From contig CM040450.1 in NCBI GenBank assembly GCA_022749755.1, positions 5,074,913 to 5,138,912 on the forward strand: a DNA stretch of 64,000 nucleotides, read 5' to 3'. The DNA comes from Azadirachta indica (Eukaryota > Streptophyta > Magnoliopsida > Sapindales > Meliaceae). The position numbers and the translations under genes were made by a program. Shown piece by piece: positions 1-12,294 of this stretch. The notes under the pieces were generated by a model. That model saw only the letters and a list, made by a program, of their open reading frames with translations, searched no databases and was not told where the DNA came from. The first letter of the stretch is position 1. Each line of letters starts with the position of its first letter.

Positions 1-1074
1 TATTCGTATGTTTTAAATATCAATTTCAAAAAATCAATATTAATGAAAGACTTGTACTTCATAATTGATAAAATTTTAATAAAAAAGTCATTGAAAATAA
101 TTTCAACCAAACACATATCCTTATTTTTATTCTTTTCAAAAATTATAAAAATAAACATATTTTTATAATTTTTAAATTAAAAAATAGTTTTTTAAATATT
201 GTATTAAACAGATTTTTAAATACTAAAACTATTAAAAATATAACTTATATTTTCAAATCGTATTAAAATTTCAAAAACAATTTTTAAATCATGGACTAAA
301 CATGCCCTTACTTTTTTTATCAACCATTTTTGCTAAAATTAAAATTAAAAAGATTAATTTACATTTGTGCAGTATTTAAACATAGTAATTTACAAAACGT
401 GCATGGAAATATATTTTTATTTAATTTGAAGCACCTTTAAACCTAAAATTTTTAACGCCACGAATTTAGGAATAAAAAAGAAAGAATAAAAGGAACTGAT
501 TTTCAACGGTTCATATAGCTTTGAATTAGGACTAGCAGTAGGAAGCACATTTAGGAATGTTTCCTTTTTTTTTTTTTTTTTTTGGGTTAATGGATCTATT
601 CTTTGATACTTTTTAACTGATCATTATTTTTCAAATAATAAACAAATATATGCCACATACAATTAATTGTTTATTTAATCTACAGGCATGTGATTTATCA
701 ATCACCATCCATTAATTATTTTAAAAAACAAGAGATAAAAGGAATCTAATACCTACGTACGATCGAGAGAGATTTCCAGCACAATAATTTTGAATCTATA
801 AAACAAAATAGTTATTTGTTTTCACAAAAATATAACCTAAAGTTCATAACAATGGTAACTTTTTTAATCTTAGTAAAATGAATTCTAAACGTGTTTTTTT
901 AATCTAACACACGGAATTTAAAACTCGGATTGTTTTAGATCACCCAAAAAGAATCATATAGCTTCAACGTAGAATAAAATATATAATTGCAATAACTTGA
1001 ACCCAAATTTATATTCTGTTTTAAAAGAAAAAGAAACTCAAGAACTAAGAATTCACCTTAGCTAATTAATTTAC
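1..1074 (-). other. Intron 1 (partial) of the FUSC-family gene, AT-rich
   Basis: This AT-rich stretch lies directly after the splice donor of the exon at 1075-1638 on the minus strand, so it should be the first intron of that gene. The remaining exons would lie beyond the left edge. I see no other exon of the family here, only a poly-T run near 565-583 and A/T-rich sequence. Confidence 0.55.
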
Positions 1075-1638
1075 CTCATGATAAGCTAGAAGAGGATAAG
1101 GAATCAGCATGGCCAAAACAGAAGCAAAGGCACCAAGTGCAGTACTTGAAGCAACATGAATTGGATGCATCACAACTCCAGTTTCTGCACCATGTATTAC
1201 TGCTCCAACACACACAATCACAATCTGCCCAAATGCAAGCCGCTTAGTCATCAACGGAGTTGACTCAGGCAACGCCACCAGGAACGACGTCAGTGTCACG
1301 ACCACCGCCGCCAGACCTGGAGTGAACCTGCCGGGTTCAACCAACCACAAACTAAGTACTGCAGGGATCATAATTTGAAGGATGGCATAAATGGCATTGA
1401 AGCAGCCTCTAAGCGTATCACCAAGAGTAGCATCCGAGACAATTAAAATAGTTGTCACGTAGGAAAAAGCCGGAAATGCCGGTATGCGGCGAAAATGTTC
1501 CGGGCCATAGAGGGTGGTGCAGCCAACTATCATACACGCTAGAGCAGTCCTCAACGCAGAGGCTAGGCGCACACGCCATAGCGCTTGCGTGTTAGCTGTT
1601 GTTTCCGCAGTCAACATCGTGGTCGTTTTGGCTGTCAT
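1075..1638 (-). CDS. FUSC-family membrane protein, exon 1 (partial gene, runs off left edge)
   Basis: Exon 1 encodes 188 residues. It matches the N-terminal membrane half of plant proteins annotated as p-hydroxybenzoic acid efflux pump-like or FUSC family. These are multi-pass proteins thought to move aromatic or organic acids across membranes; the substrate is unknown. The visible signature runs from WRVRLASALRTALACMIVG through LYGPEHFRRIPAFPAFSYVT and LRGCFNAIYAILQ to MHPIHVASSTALGAFASVLA, with about four to five hydrophobic segments. The start is the first ATG, at 1638. The exon closes on CATGAG followed by GTAAAT, a good splice donor at 1074-1073. The reading frame stops just beyond that point, as expected for intron sequence. 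Family members need several more exons, which lie outside the window, so intactness cannot be judged. A decayed relative lies at 6502-8465. Confidence 0.8.
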
Positions 1639-2328
1639 TTCACTTGGAGTTTAACCTGAGTACTTATTCTTCTGTATGCATACTTCTGCTTGCCTTGAAG
1701 GAGAGGACTGCATATCGAGGAAAATGAATTCCAAGTTAATGGCGTCATTTATACTGCTGGTTGATTCTCGGAATAATGAATGTTGTCTTTTACAGAGGGA
1801 GTGAGTTACATAATCAGTGGGACCCTGCCCTGGGAATTTTTTCAATGAGACGCGTGCTCCAGATTATTCTATGAAGGATTCATTAACAAAATTTTCGCGT
1901 TCTTAACAAAATGATCAATGAAACCGTAGCATGGTGGATAGGATACATGATGGTTGCAATAGTTAGAAACTAGCGAAAGTAGAAATCTTTGTCCAATAAT
2001 CATAAACATTTCATACTCTTTCTGTCAATTTTATATCGATTCCTACATGCTTTTCCCCAGTATCTATTGCTAGTCTTTTTCAAATCCTATGTTCTCACGT
2101 GAGAAAGTTAGACCTCAGCAGATGTAATCGCACGTTTCACCAAAATTTTTGAAGTTTGAGGAAACATTTTCTAAATTGCTTCAAAAATGAAAACGTAATA
2201 CATTAGTCGAGAAATCTAAAAGAATTTTGAGATATGTGACAGTAATTCCAGATCTTCCAATCCACGTGACACTTGGAATGAATTAGAAAGATATAGTAGC
2301 AACAACTTGATGAAGTTATAGTCATTTA
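1639..2328. promoter_or_regulatory. 5' leader and probable promoter of the FUSC-family gene
   Basis: About 690 bases upstream of the minus-strand ATG, before the duplicated block begins. I found no convincing TATA box or other motif. The short open frames inside match no family I recognise. Assigned as promoter by position only. Confidence 0.35.
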
Positions 2329-5035
2329 CCTGTAAATTGCAATAACAGCAAGTGACTTTGTACCCAGCTAGTTCAATTATTAAGTTGAAGGATGAATATC
2401 TAAGCACTGGCGTCAGGCATCAGTTCCAGGCTACTTCCATAAAAATAGTGCACTTCCCAATTGTGGAAGCGGAAGATGACCAAGAGCACTGTGAATCACA
2501 ACTGTTGCGACATGCTAACCAGATATTTCGTTGGTCGGCAATCAGCAGGATGTTGTAGCCAAAGCATTCAGTGCAATTTCAATTATGGAAAGCAAGGAAT
2601 CGTTATCATAAAACTCAGATGGTCTGATTGTGCAGATTGCTCTGGAATATTCAACAGCATTTAATAGCATTGGAGCCTAGAGGCCCTGGATTGGGGAATT
2701 GACAGATACTGCGAAAAAATTCGTTCCTCAATCGGCGATTCTGGTTTATCAATGCCAAGAGAGCTACAACAATGCTGAATTCATGATACCATGATAATGA
2801 AGGTTCGCATGGCAGGAAAGCAAACAAGTGTCAACAAACAACTGCCCAACTTGTTAATCATCTTTAATTTTTATGTAAGAGTCCAGTTTGCTCATCTCTT
2901 GTTTTGACGAATACAAATGATTTTTCGGATGGGATTGGTGATCAAAATTGTTTAATCGATCTGTGGGGTCTCTTCGTATCTACTCAACGAGTACCAGGAA
3001 TAGCAACGGTGGATGAGGCTCCCTCTGCCTTGGGGTACAGGGCACTTCAATTGTGGCAGATCAAGGTAAATATCACCGGGCTAATACCCCACTTGGTTCA
3101 TGAATTTCATTCAATTCAGTACGTAGTAGACTACATTTTGGTTGGTTTTACATTGTTTCCCTTATTAAAGGCAGGCAGTAGGTACATTTTCTTTCTCACC
3201 GAAAAAAAGGGAATCAATGGTGCACAATTACAAGTACTGGAGACATCATCTGCAATTCGTGCCCTACCACATGCACTTGACATGATGAACCAAATAAAAA
3301 GCCGGGAAGATTTGCAGATAAGTCATGTTTTAATCAATGCAGGCAGACCAATGCTGCTTTTGTTACCTAAAAAACATGATTGGCTAAAGATAAAGATTAG
3401 CTTAAAGCAAGTACTTATGCTCTTGCGAAGTTATGTAATGAGTCAGATTCAATCAAATTAAAAGCTGATAGCTCTTTTAATCCGCTGAGTATGTTAAGGA
3501 AAATCATTTTTCATGCTTTTTCTGTCTTTGTCATGTTAATTTAAGAAAAGCATCTAAACTCGATTCTGCATTAGTCTTGATATCGAATGTCATCCTTGAA
3601 TATGCAATCAGCAAAAGTGATTTACATAAAAAACAAATCACTTTTCCTTTTTCATTTGGGCGTCGTTCTTTTCTGCAATTGCGTGTTGTAAGATTATTTG
3701 TTACTAGCTATACGCTCAATTTGCATTTTTCCAGAGCAATGAAAGTGGTATCCAGGACCTCCTCTGAAATGAATTCTCCCATTACTCAAGCCAAATTACA
3801 GCTTCATTTTCCTGATGACTAAGGGATAGAACCAGACGGCATTGTCATTTTTCTATGTGGAGTCTGTTTGGCATAAAATGCCTTAATCAGAAACAACAAA
3901 CCATTTTCAGGCCTCTTGGTGGGGAAACTTTTGTAAGAGGTCCTTCACGACTGACGGAGACCAAGTGTAGCGCGCATGAGAAGCATCAACACCTCATATG
4001 CTACTAAATTTTTTTATGTTATCCAAGTCTTACCTAATCCCACAACTAAATTAGCCAAAGCTCAACTGAGCACTAAGGCAAGAAATCAGCTTTTATCGCC
4101 AGCAATGAAGCTAATTTGTCAAACATATCATACAATTCCTAAGCAAGAATTCTTGAATATGTGCCAAATTACAATGAAAGAACTTGTTCATTATAGCATA
4201 TACACTAATTACACTGGCTGCAGTTGTTCCTCAGTGCTATATAGAACACATAAACCTAGTATGATACCAAGAAGCCAATTGGGCACAGGCGAAACAATAA
4301 AATGACTCAAATTTTACATCAACAGCATTTGAATCAGTAGAAGTTTGACAATTAATTTGGTGCCAACTACAGAAGCTACCAAAATGGTATAGAATGCTGC
4401 ATGAGTTTATTTCTTTTAGTCCAGAATCAAAAACACTATGGAAAAATTTTAATGTATTTCGTTTTCTTGTTCTTGCATCAGGAAGCACTGCTATGAAAAA
4501 TAATGTTTTCGTTTAGATTTAACTAGAAAAATGGTGATTTAAATGTGACTCATTGAAGGCACGAGATTGAAAAAATAATAACAATAAAAACTTTTAACAT
4601 TGTTAGCAAGTCAAAAAGCAGTGTACGCTATTTCATATTATTATTGGAGCAGGAATAAGCTGACAGCAATGGGAACTGACTGGCTATTTCGTTGAGTTAG
4701 CATTTGAAAGATCAATAGAACAAATGCAATTATAAATACTAAATAAATAAATCCCACCCCATTAGCACAAATATCCATACGAACCAATGTGAGTCTGTTA
4801 TAAGGAATCAGTAATTGCAGTCACATGCACATATGTCCCGCTACCATTTTAAAATTCCTTTATCCGAGAACACTAAAACCACTGGCAAGTCTCCCTCTAA
4901 AAAGTTGTTACCGACCATTCTAGACTGCATGTAATGAAATTCAACATAGCTTTAGGGGAAAAAACTACAGGAAAGGTTTCTTTACATTCTGCCCAGGCCA
5001 CCAATTACTGTATAAGAATAAAATATATAATAACA
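2329..5035. repeat. Segmental duplicate block, copy 1 (non-coding, unidentified)
   Basis: This block aligns in collinear patches with 8820-10410. Shared patches include the start (CCTGTAAATT at 2329 and 8820), the GGTGGATGAGGCT patch near 3010 and 9063, the GATTCTGC-TTAGTCTTGAT patch near 3563 and 9258, the AGAACTTGTTCAT patch near 4178 and 9617, the CAGCATTTG-ATC patch near 4322 and 9748, and the CTACCATTTTAA patch near 4840 and 10194. Copy 1 is about 1.1 kb longer, with extra sequence around 3090-3480 and 3800-4000. Open frames in the two copies do not keep a common reading frame, so this does not look like a conserved protein gene. It lies just upstream of the FUSC exon 1, and copy 2 lies just upstream of the FUSC pseudogene, so the block probably moved with that gene as its 5' flank. 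It could also be an old non-coding transcript or transposon remnant. Confidence 0.7.
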
Positions 5036-5269
5036 TGATGGCTGGTGGTCCTATGTAACGGCAGCGCAAGATAAAGTGATGAAGTATAGTCAATGCTTTT
5101 CGCACAGTATTATTCGCGGCGGCTAATTTAGTTTATGAAAAATTAAGAGTGCCTAACACTTCACAAGATTCGAAGAGGTAAGGGATCGATTCCCCTTACA
5201 CCGACCGAGGATGAATTTCTTTAATTTGTGTTTGTACATGGGGTGGGGGAGGATAACCGGACAAGCGAC

Positions 5270-5480
5270 AGTAAGTGGCTGAATTCGACTAAGTTGTGAT
5301 CAGCTTAAGGAGTTATGAATGACAAATTTACGTCCAGAGTATGATAAGATACTAGCACAACTGCAATCAAAGGTCCTTGGTCGGTCGATGTTGAGAAGCT
5401 TGCGTGAAGTTGATTTGATTTTTGATGTACAAGTTATAGGCGGACGTACACTATATTTTCTTCTGTATGGACGGCCCCTT
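5270..5480 (+). pseudogene. Possible Ty1-copia gag fragment
   Basis: A short plus-strand frame from 5319 begins with a stretch resembling the conserved 'L-x-P-E-Y/F-D-x-I' plus 'LPSLxEV' pattern of copia-type gag polyproteins. The visible pieces are LRPEYDKILAQLQSKVLG and LREVDLIFDVQ. Nothing recognisable precedes or follows it, and no long terminal repeats are seen. Just upstream, near 5179-5200, GTAAGGG and CCCTTAC form a short inverted repeat. This is a weak call based on pattern resemblance over about 40 residues. Confidence 0.3.
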
Positions 5481-5535
5481 TTGGCCAATAATCCACTTAA
5501 GGTCGATCTTGAGTTTCGGTTTCATACACCGTAAC

Positions 5536-6500
5536 ACTGATTTTGTCCAATCAAAAGGATGACTTGTCGTCCACCCATCCATCATCCTTTTCATTACAAT
5601 TTCAACCTCAATACATATATCCTGAAACAAAAAGAATTTTATTGTAAAATCATTTCAACTTTATTAGCCAGTCTGAGTAAAATTATACTGAAGACTCTTC
5701 TCAAACCATCTCTTCGACCTTCATCCTCACCAATAAGCTTCACTCTTGGGCCTTCGCGAAAAAGCGAGCTGCATGCGCTCTCCCCCGTAATGCTTCATTT
5801 CCCTTTCTTTTTTCCGTTTCAAATATTTCTTTTGTTCTTCTTCTTACATAAAGATATTTCCATCTAAATCTATTAACATGGTTTCTCCATATCACACGCG
5901 AGTAGGAAAAAGGAGAGTCGTTAAAATGTTAATGTAAATTTTAATTTCAATAATTTATCCAAAGTGTGAAGGCAACCGAGGATTTTTCACTTCCTACTGT
6001 CACTATACCAGACATGCCTTGTTAGTTTGAAAGACCTGAGTTGTTTCACGTAGAGATTATGTAATTAAAGAAGTTTAGTTCTCACCTTGAATGTCAGCTT
6101 ATTACTCAACTTTATAGACAAGTTAAATTTATTTACTTCCTCGCTTTTAACATAATGCACTGCTTCTCATGGCTATTGCCTAAGTATTTCTCACCAACTA
6201 ATCTTCATAATCATATTAATGTGGGCGACGCTTTAGAGTTAATTATTGTTCTGCTAAAATCTGAGAGGATGACTATGGCGTTGTCTATAGAATTCTGAAT
6301 ATAGCCTTAGCACATGAAATAATTCTCTCTCCTTAAGGAGTTATATAATGGAAGTATTTATTTTTCCTGTCTCAAATTTGATGTCCCATATGAGGAGAAT
6401 GCTTGAAGACCGAGATTAACATACTCTGCTTAATACCTGTTGTGTTGGGGTTGAGTATTTGTATCCAGTAATTATGTTACACGGAGATTCTTGGGTTGGA
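5536..6500. other. Intergenic spacer, no gene recognised
   Basis: Non-coding sequence between the possible gag scrap and the 3' end of the FUSC pseudogene. It holds pyrimidine-rich stretches at 5790-5860 and some short unrelated open frames. I see no family signature. Confidence 0.5.
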
Positions 6501-6501
6501 T

Positions 6502-8465
6502 TTACTTAGTGTATGAAGCATTCAGCTTACAGGAAATTTCATAAAAATTAATTTTCCTGGCAGGATTCCCCCATTTAAGTATTACTTTTATTTCTTTCTC
6601 GATCTCTATCGTTTCTCTCATCAGACTACTGATGCAGAACCTTAGGCCATTCAAACACAGAATTATTTGGCTTTTGAGTTTTTCCTCTCCTCCGTTAGTA
6701 CTGCTGATCTTTGCAACAACTTCATTCGAATGTTGAAGAAATGAACCTTAAAATATCCTTGACCTCTTCCTCATCCGGACTCAAACTCCTGTTGACATCT
6801 TCATTTAATGTTCTTCCAACTCGATCTCTTGAAATATGTTTTCTCTTTTGTAATTCTTGTGCAAGAACTGCGAGTGACTTGATCAAGACCATCTGTTCAA
6901 GGCATTTCAGAGAATAGCCAACTTTTTCTCTAAAAGCTTGAGAACATCAGTTATCTGCTCTTAGATCTAGTTCCAGGCAACTCCAAGTTTCTCTGACATT
7001 TGTGAGAGAAATTCAGTTTTTTTTGCCACAAAGACTAAGATGTTTGCATCCTTGACAAAGATCCCATAAGTTTTTCATAGCAAGCACCATGAAAAGGCAA
7101 GAACAGGAAATTATGCTCTAACTTGGCTTCTGCAGTGAATTTCTCTAATTTATTGATATGGGATGTCAGTTTCTTCTGTTTGTCTCTCAATGCTGCGGAA
7201 GTTGGCTTGTTCTTTTGGTAGAAAAAAGAACTATGTCCTCGATACCATCTCGAGATTAATCGAATGGTACTCTCTGTGATTCGTGCAATTGCAAACTCAA
7301 TAGGCGTGCCATAATTTTTCCTACTCAAGATCAACAAGGCACCTATAACTGCTGATATCCGACCAGGGTCACCGTTTATTCTGCTTTGCCTTAGAAAAGT
7401 AGTGAGGACAATCCAGGGAAGCACAGCTAAGAACCTGAAATTCTGAAACTTTTGGAAAATAAAGCAACATATGATTCCATAAACTGATCCCATGGCTGTC
7501 CCTGTGCTCGAGCATTACTGACTGCAACATTACTGCGAATGTTGCTTGTCTTTTTCTTTGAAAACTAATGGCAATCGCCAGTCCACCAATATCCATTCTC
7601 TATGTTATATAGCAAACCAAGAAGCACTGCAAGACCAAGAGAAAGCGAGCACTTAAGAGCAAACCCCTAACTTTCATTACTTAGCAACATGAACAAACTG
7701 CTCCTGATCCATTTGAGTTTACACTTAGTTTGATTTTGGTTTCTGGAATCACTTGATTCTTCACTGTGATTTTTTCTGTTTCCTTCACAATGCACTCAGT
7801 ATTTGGAGCAACAGGTAAGCCACCTTGGAGGAGTTGCATGCAGTAAAAGAAGAAGGAAGATGGTACATCTACTGTTGAGGAAATGTTTGTGAGTGTCCAC
7901 AGAGATTTGTCTATGAAGCATTCTTTCTTACTCTCTGGAACTTTTGTCTCCTCGAAAGAAGCAAAACACTTAGCTTGTTCTAATTTCAGGCCTATCTCTG
8001 CTTTCAAACTGTTTAAAACATCTTTATAACTCTTCATCAATCATGATAACAGGGAAAGAAGGGCCAGAAATCATGGCCAATTCCATCCCTCCAATTGGTA
8101 TTTCCAACCCTTGCAATTTCTCTCTTTGGGGCCATACAGTTTGGTTTTAAGAATCTCATTTGAGGTCTTTCCCTCAGCATGCCTTTCTTTTTGCAAGAAA
8201 ATGGCTTTTCATTAAGCTAATTTCACCAGTGATTACACGAAAGCTCATTTGCACAATAAAATGTTAACTGATCTCTTTGTCTTTGATACTCGACCCCGGC
8301 TCAGTAATTAAGTCGATTGCGGGTGTTTTGTCTTGGGCAGTGAAAGATTTGACAAAGAGATTCCACCTCTCTGATGCATTTTCTGTGTACAATCTCCGTG
8401 TTTTCTTACCTGCAAGTTCAAAGTTATCAGTTGCCATCTGCAATTGACCTTGTTGTCTGTAACAA
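6502..8465 (-). pseudogene. FUSC-family pseudogene, lacks exon 1, multiple frameshifts and stops
   Basis: Read right to left, this holds the C-terminal two thirds of the same family as the exon at 1075-1638. Exon 2 starts after a TTACAG acceptor near 8462 with QMATDNFELAGKKTRRLY. Next come EIGLKLEQAKCFASFEE and DVPSSFFFYCMQLLQGG (8040-7681), LSLGLAVLLG and NGYW (about 7650-7580), VYGIICCFIFQKFQNFRFL and ISAVIGALLILSRKNYGTP (about 7490-7310), and LEKFTAEAKLEHNF (about 7150-7100). After that come FLSQMSEKLGVAWN and SLKCLEQMVLIKSLAVLAQE (7010-6850). The terminal YEISCKLNASYTK ends at a stop at 6504-6502. In-frame stops occur after about 7681 and within 6985-6950. Frame changes occur around 7665, 7583 and 7550-7485; the last looks like loss of one G from a G run. 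No N-terminal membrane exon exists upstream. The copy therefore cannot encode a normal transporter, though transcription is possible. Confidence 0.85.
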
Positions 8466-8819
8466 ATTTTTACATTTAAAAAGCTTGAAAAAAAAATATG
8501 AAACAACTTACATAATAACAGCACGTACTCAAGTTAAAGCTACGGCATTTTAAATAGAACTTAGATCTTCTCATAATCTTTTTTGCTTGCTTTTCTCTTA
8601 GCTTTTACTATTCATTTTCCATAACTGTATATATATTCTTACAGCCTACGGGAAAAAGTAACAGAGTAGGATGGTTGTATCCTAGTCCTATTCTCACATA
8701 TTTCGTGAATAGTGTTTCTCGACAATGGTTTCAAATCCTGATAAGATTTACCAATCTTTGTCAAATTAACAACGAACTAGAAGGCAGAGTGTGGAAACAG
8801 GTGGTATAATTAATTAATT
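8466..8819. other. Spacer upstream of the FUSC pseudogene
   Basis: About 350 bases between the first surviving exon of the pseudogene and the second duplicate block. Exon 1 of the family would be expected on this side but is absent, so the loss happened here. I see no other feature. Confidence 0.5.
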
Positions 8820-10410
8820 GCCTGTAAATTATAACACCAGCGATGACTACTATGGTTCTTATACGTCTGTACACAGCTCGCTCAGCTCAAACTCAATTAT
8901 TAGGTTAGATGGGGAAAGAATACCAAAGCATTCACTTGCACCTGGCATCAGTTCCAGCCTTCTTCTATACAAATTGTGCACTTGCCAATTGTATGCAATG
9001 GAAGACGGCCACAACACTAAAATCTTCATACCAATTTCAATCAATCAAGGAAGCAGTAGCTATGGTGGATGAGGCTACCCTGCCTTGGGGTACCGGGCGC
9101 TGTAGTTGGGGCAGATCTTCAGGGTGAATATCACCAGCTCTTTATAGAGCCACTCTGTTCGTGCTGTTCATTTAATTTACTAAACTAGTGTGTCAGTATG
9201 CTGTTTCTGTCTTTGATGTTAATTTAAGGGAAGTCCATGCTTTTTGGTACTAAAAAGCACTAACTTCGATTCTGCGTTAGTCTTGATGTCAAATGTCAAG
9301 CATTAAACAAGTAATCAGATAACTGCTTTACCTAGAACAAGAAATCACTTTGCGTTTTCTGTTTCGGGTGTTGTTCTTGGGTGCAGTTGCCCGTTATCAA
9401 ATTATTAATTGGTATTCATTTGCTCATTTTGTATTATCCCAGGGCAATGCAGCTAGTTTACAAGGTCGAAGCTCAACTAGAACACCAAGAGAGGAAATCA
9501 GCTTAGCGCGAGCAATGAAGCTAAGTAGTTAACAAGTCATATATTTCATACCTTCCTAAGCAATCACTCTGCAATATGCATGGACCAACCTCTGCCTAAT
9601 TACAATGAATGAAAAGAACTTGTTCATCCATAGCATATACACTTACTAAAATGGCTGCAGTTCTTGCCTCATGCATAAAACAAGTATAATTATGGAAGAA
9701 ACCAACTGGTTACATGGGAAACAAAGAAGTGGCTCAAATTTACATCGACAGCATTTGCATCCGTTGACATTTGACAGTTAACTTGGTGCCAACTACCAAA
9801 ATTGTAGCAGAATAAAAATCTATTAGTCCACCACCGAGAGCACTTTACCTTGGAAAATTTTCTTGTTCTTGCAACAGAAAGCAGTAGCAATATTGTCAGT
9901 TAATGTGCTGTGAAAAAAAATGTTTTTTAACTCGGGAAAATAAGAAGAAAAATCTTTGATGTTGTTTAGCAAGTAAAATAGAAGCATACTGTATTTTATG
10001 TATAATAATTTGAGCAGTATAAGCTGATAGCAATAGAAAACGACTGGCTGTTGCTATGAGGTCGTCAAAGTAGCATTTGAAAGGTCAATAGCATAGTACT
10101 TTAGCATAAAAATCCTGCCCCATTAGCATAAATATCTGCACGAACCAATATTCACTTAAAACAGGCATTGCATTCACATTCACATATTTACGGCTACCAT
10201 TTTAAGAGTCCTTCGGCAGAGAATACTAAAACCAAAGGAAAGTCTCCCCTTAAAACATTGTTTCCAACCTTCATTCTGTACCACATGCGATGAAAGTCAA
10301 GATAGCTTTACAAAAAAATTATATATATAGAGGAAAGCTTCTTTACATTCTACCAACCCCGCCAATTACTCCGCTAGAGGGAATATAAAGATTAAATACA
10401 TTTATAAGTG
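8820..10410. repeat. Segmental duplicate block, copy 2 (non-coding, unidentified)
   Basis: Shorter partner of 2329-5035, in the same orientation and the same position relative to the FUSC copy. Both copies contain minus-strand codons reading close to GSWHQVNCQ-STD-NAVDV (near 9800-9745 here and 4375-4305 in copy 1). Frames around that patch are broken differently in each. The function of the block is unknown. Confidence 0.7.
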
Positions 10411-10785
10411 AGTGCATTATGTGCATGCGACCAACTTTTGTTTAGGTCTTGATGTTTATGTATTATATAATTTTTTTTTAGAGTTAAAGATTGAAATAAT
10501 TTAAAATTAATTCACCATTTATTTCATTATATTGCATAAAAAATTAATATTTGAAATTTTAAGTCATAATATATTTTCAAGAGCTTAAAAAAAGTAAGTA
10601 AAAGATTTTTTAAAGAAATCTAAAGAAGAAGTGAGTGTTTTTTTTTTTCAATAATACTACTCTTTTTAATTTATATTCAAAAATTATCTTATCAGTGTCA
10701 CATTATTTGCCTAATATTATTTTTTTTTAATTTATATTCTTTTATATGTCAAGAATGAGTTGTTAAATTAGGCCCAGTATTATAT

Positions 10786-12286
10786 TGGAAAATTAATACA
10801 TACTTCACTTGAGACTTGAAAAATTTACACTTAAATAGTAAATTTGAAGAAACCTATATCTACCTCTTTTGAATCGTTAATTGACTATTTAAGTTTTACA
10901 AAAAAATCAAAATGCCCAATCTATCACCTCTTAAATGTCCTAAAGCATTTTTAAACATTTTTCACTTACTGTCGCGCGATAATTTTAATATTCGACCAAC
11001 TTTACAACACAATAACACTATTTTATATGATATAAATTAATCTTACTTTTCATAATGTTCAATAAATGCAAATTTATTATTGGTATTTAATATTTTTGAA
11101 GAAAACTTTTTGGTATTACCATACACTCACTTAATGAAATTATACTTTTTATTATTTTTATTAATTGGGTGCACATATGCAAAGAAAATTTGTTATTAAA
11201 CTTAAAAAATTATGTTTGTGATAAATAATAATATTAAACATGTAAATTCTATTATATAAATTAATGTAGTAATATTATTTTGTTGATATATATCTTATAT
11301 AATTTTTTTATCTTTAATACAATTTATTTGGAAATCCTACACTTAAAATCTTGAACGATTAGTGAACAATAATAAAATTTTTTTGTGAGTATTAATTATG
11401 TAGTAAGTGAAAAGTGGTTAAGTTAATTGTCTGTCCAAAAATGCCCTTGATCCTAACAGTTCTTTAATGTTCAATTAAGGTAGCGTTATTCATTTTTTTT
11501 TGTGAACTCTAAACATGACTGAAATCCAAATTTAATTGAAATATAAATCTGAATGGTATATTTGTTTTTTATTTTAAAACATATAAAAATAAGTATTAAG
11601 TTATTTATTTTAATAAAATAAAATGTCTGAAAATTGATATTTTGACATATATAGCCTTTTAAATAATATACTTATATTTCTAATAATTTTGATTATATTA
11701 GCATAATAATAGATAAAAAAAATTAATAAATTATAATAGTATGTACATTATTTATTTGTTTAATATATATTTTTTTAAAAAAATAATTTCAAATTGATAA
11801 TTTAAAAGTCAACAAAAATTAAATAAGAATAATGTCTTATTGTAATATAGTTGTAATTATATAAATGTATAAATTTATTGCAATAATTAAAGTATAAAAT
11901 AAGTAAGATTTAAAAGACAAGTAGAAGAGACCTATAATAGAGAAGAGATACGTCAAAAATAATTAAATAAGAATTTAATTTTGTTAGGTAAATAAATTAA
12001 AATAGGAATATTTTTTATAAATAAAAATATTAAATTATTTAGACATTTGCTCGTTTAGATTTAAGTTAAATTTTTAATTTAATTATATTAAGATATTTTT
12101 AACAAATATTCAAATATAAATTAAAAAACAAATGACTTTTACACATTTAAATAATTATATTCAAACTTCAGGCAGAAAAATAAACAACCACTAATAATTC
12201 AATGGAAATATGTGTAAATTTCTCTAAACTTACTATTTAAGTGTCAAGTTTCTCAAATTTTAGGAGAGATATATATTAATTTTCTA
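10786..12286. mobile_element. Non-autonomous DNA transposon with long inverted ends
   Basis: The ends are inverted copies. The left end begins TGGAAAATTAATACATA and the right end, reverse complemented, begins TAGAAAATTAATATATA (15 of 17). Similarity continues inward for about 90 bases; for example, CTTAAATAGTAAATTT on the left matches ACTATTTAAGTGT on the right, inverted. The flanks TATTATAT (10778-10785) and TGTTATAT (12287-12294) form an 8-base target duplication with one mismatch. That length would suit a hAT-type element, but the ends are not diagnostic. No transposase frame exists. About 720 bases of the interior (11477-12192) belong to another, nested element. Confidence 0.65.
11477..12192 (-). 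mobile_element. AT-rich MITE-like element nested in the previous element (family copy 1)
   Basis: Reverse complemented, this stretch matches 25503-25920 over long patches. An example is ATATTTTTAACAAATATTC here against the reverse complement of the segment near 25598-25620. The end beginning AGGTAGCGTT corresponds to AGGTAATGTTTG of the other copy. It therefore belongs to a three-copy family in this window, with no coding capacity. It lies wholly inside the inverted-repeat element, so it inserted later. Confidence 0.55.
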
Positions 12287-12294
12287 TGTTATAT

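Noticed and set aside
2904..3461. 185-codon plus-strand frame in duplicated block 1
   Set aside because: The frame is not kept in block 2, there is no recognisable domain, and it starts without an ATG in good context. Treated as chance.
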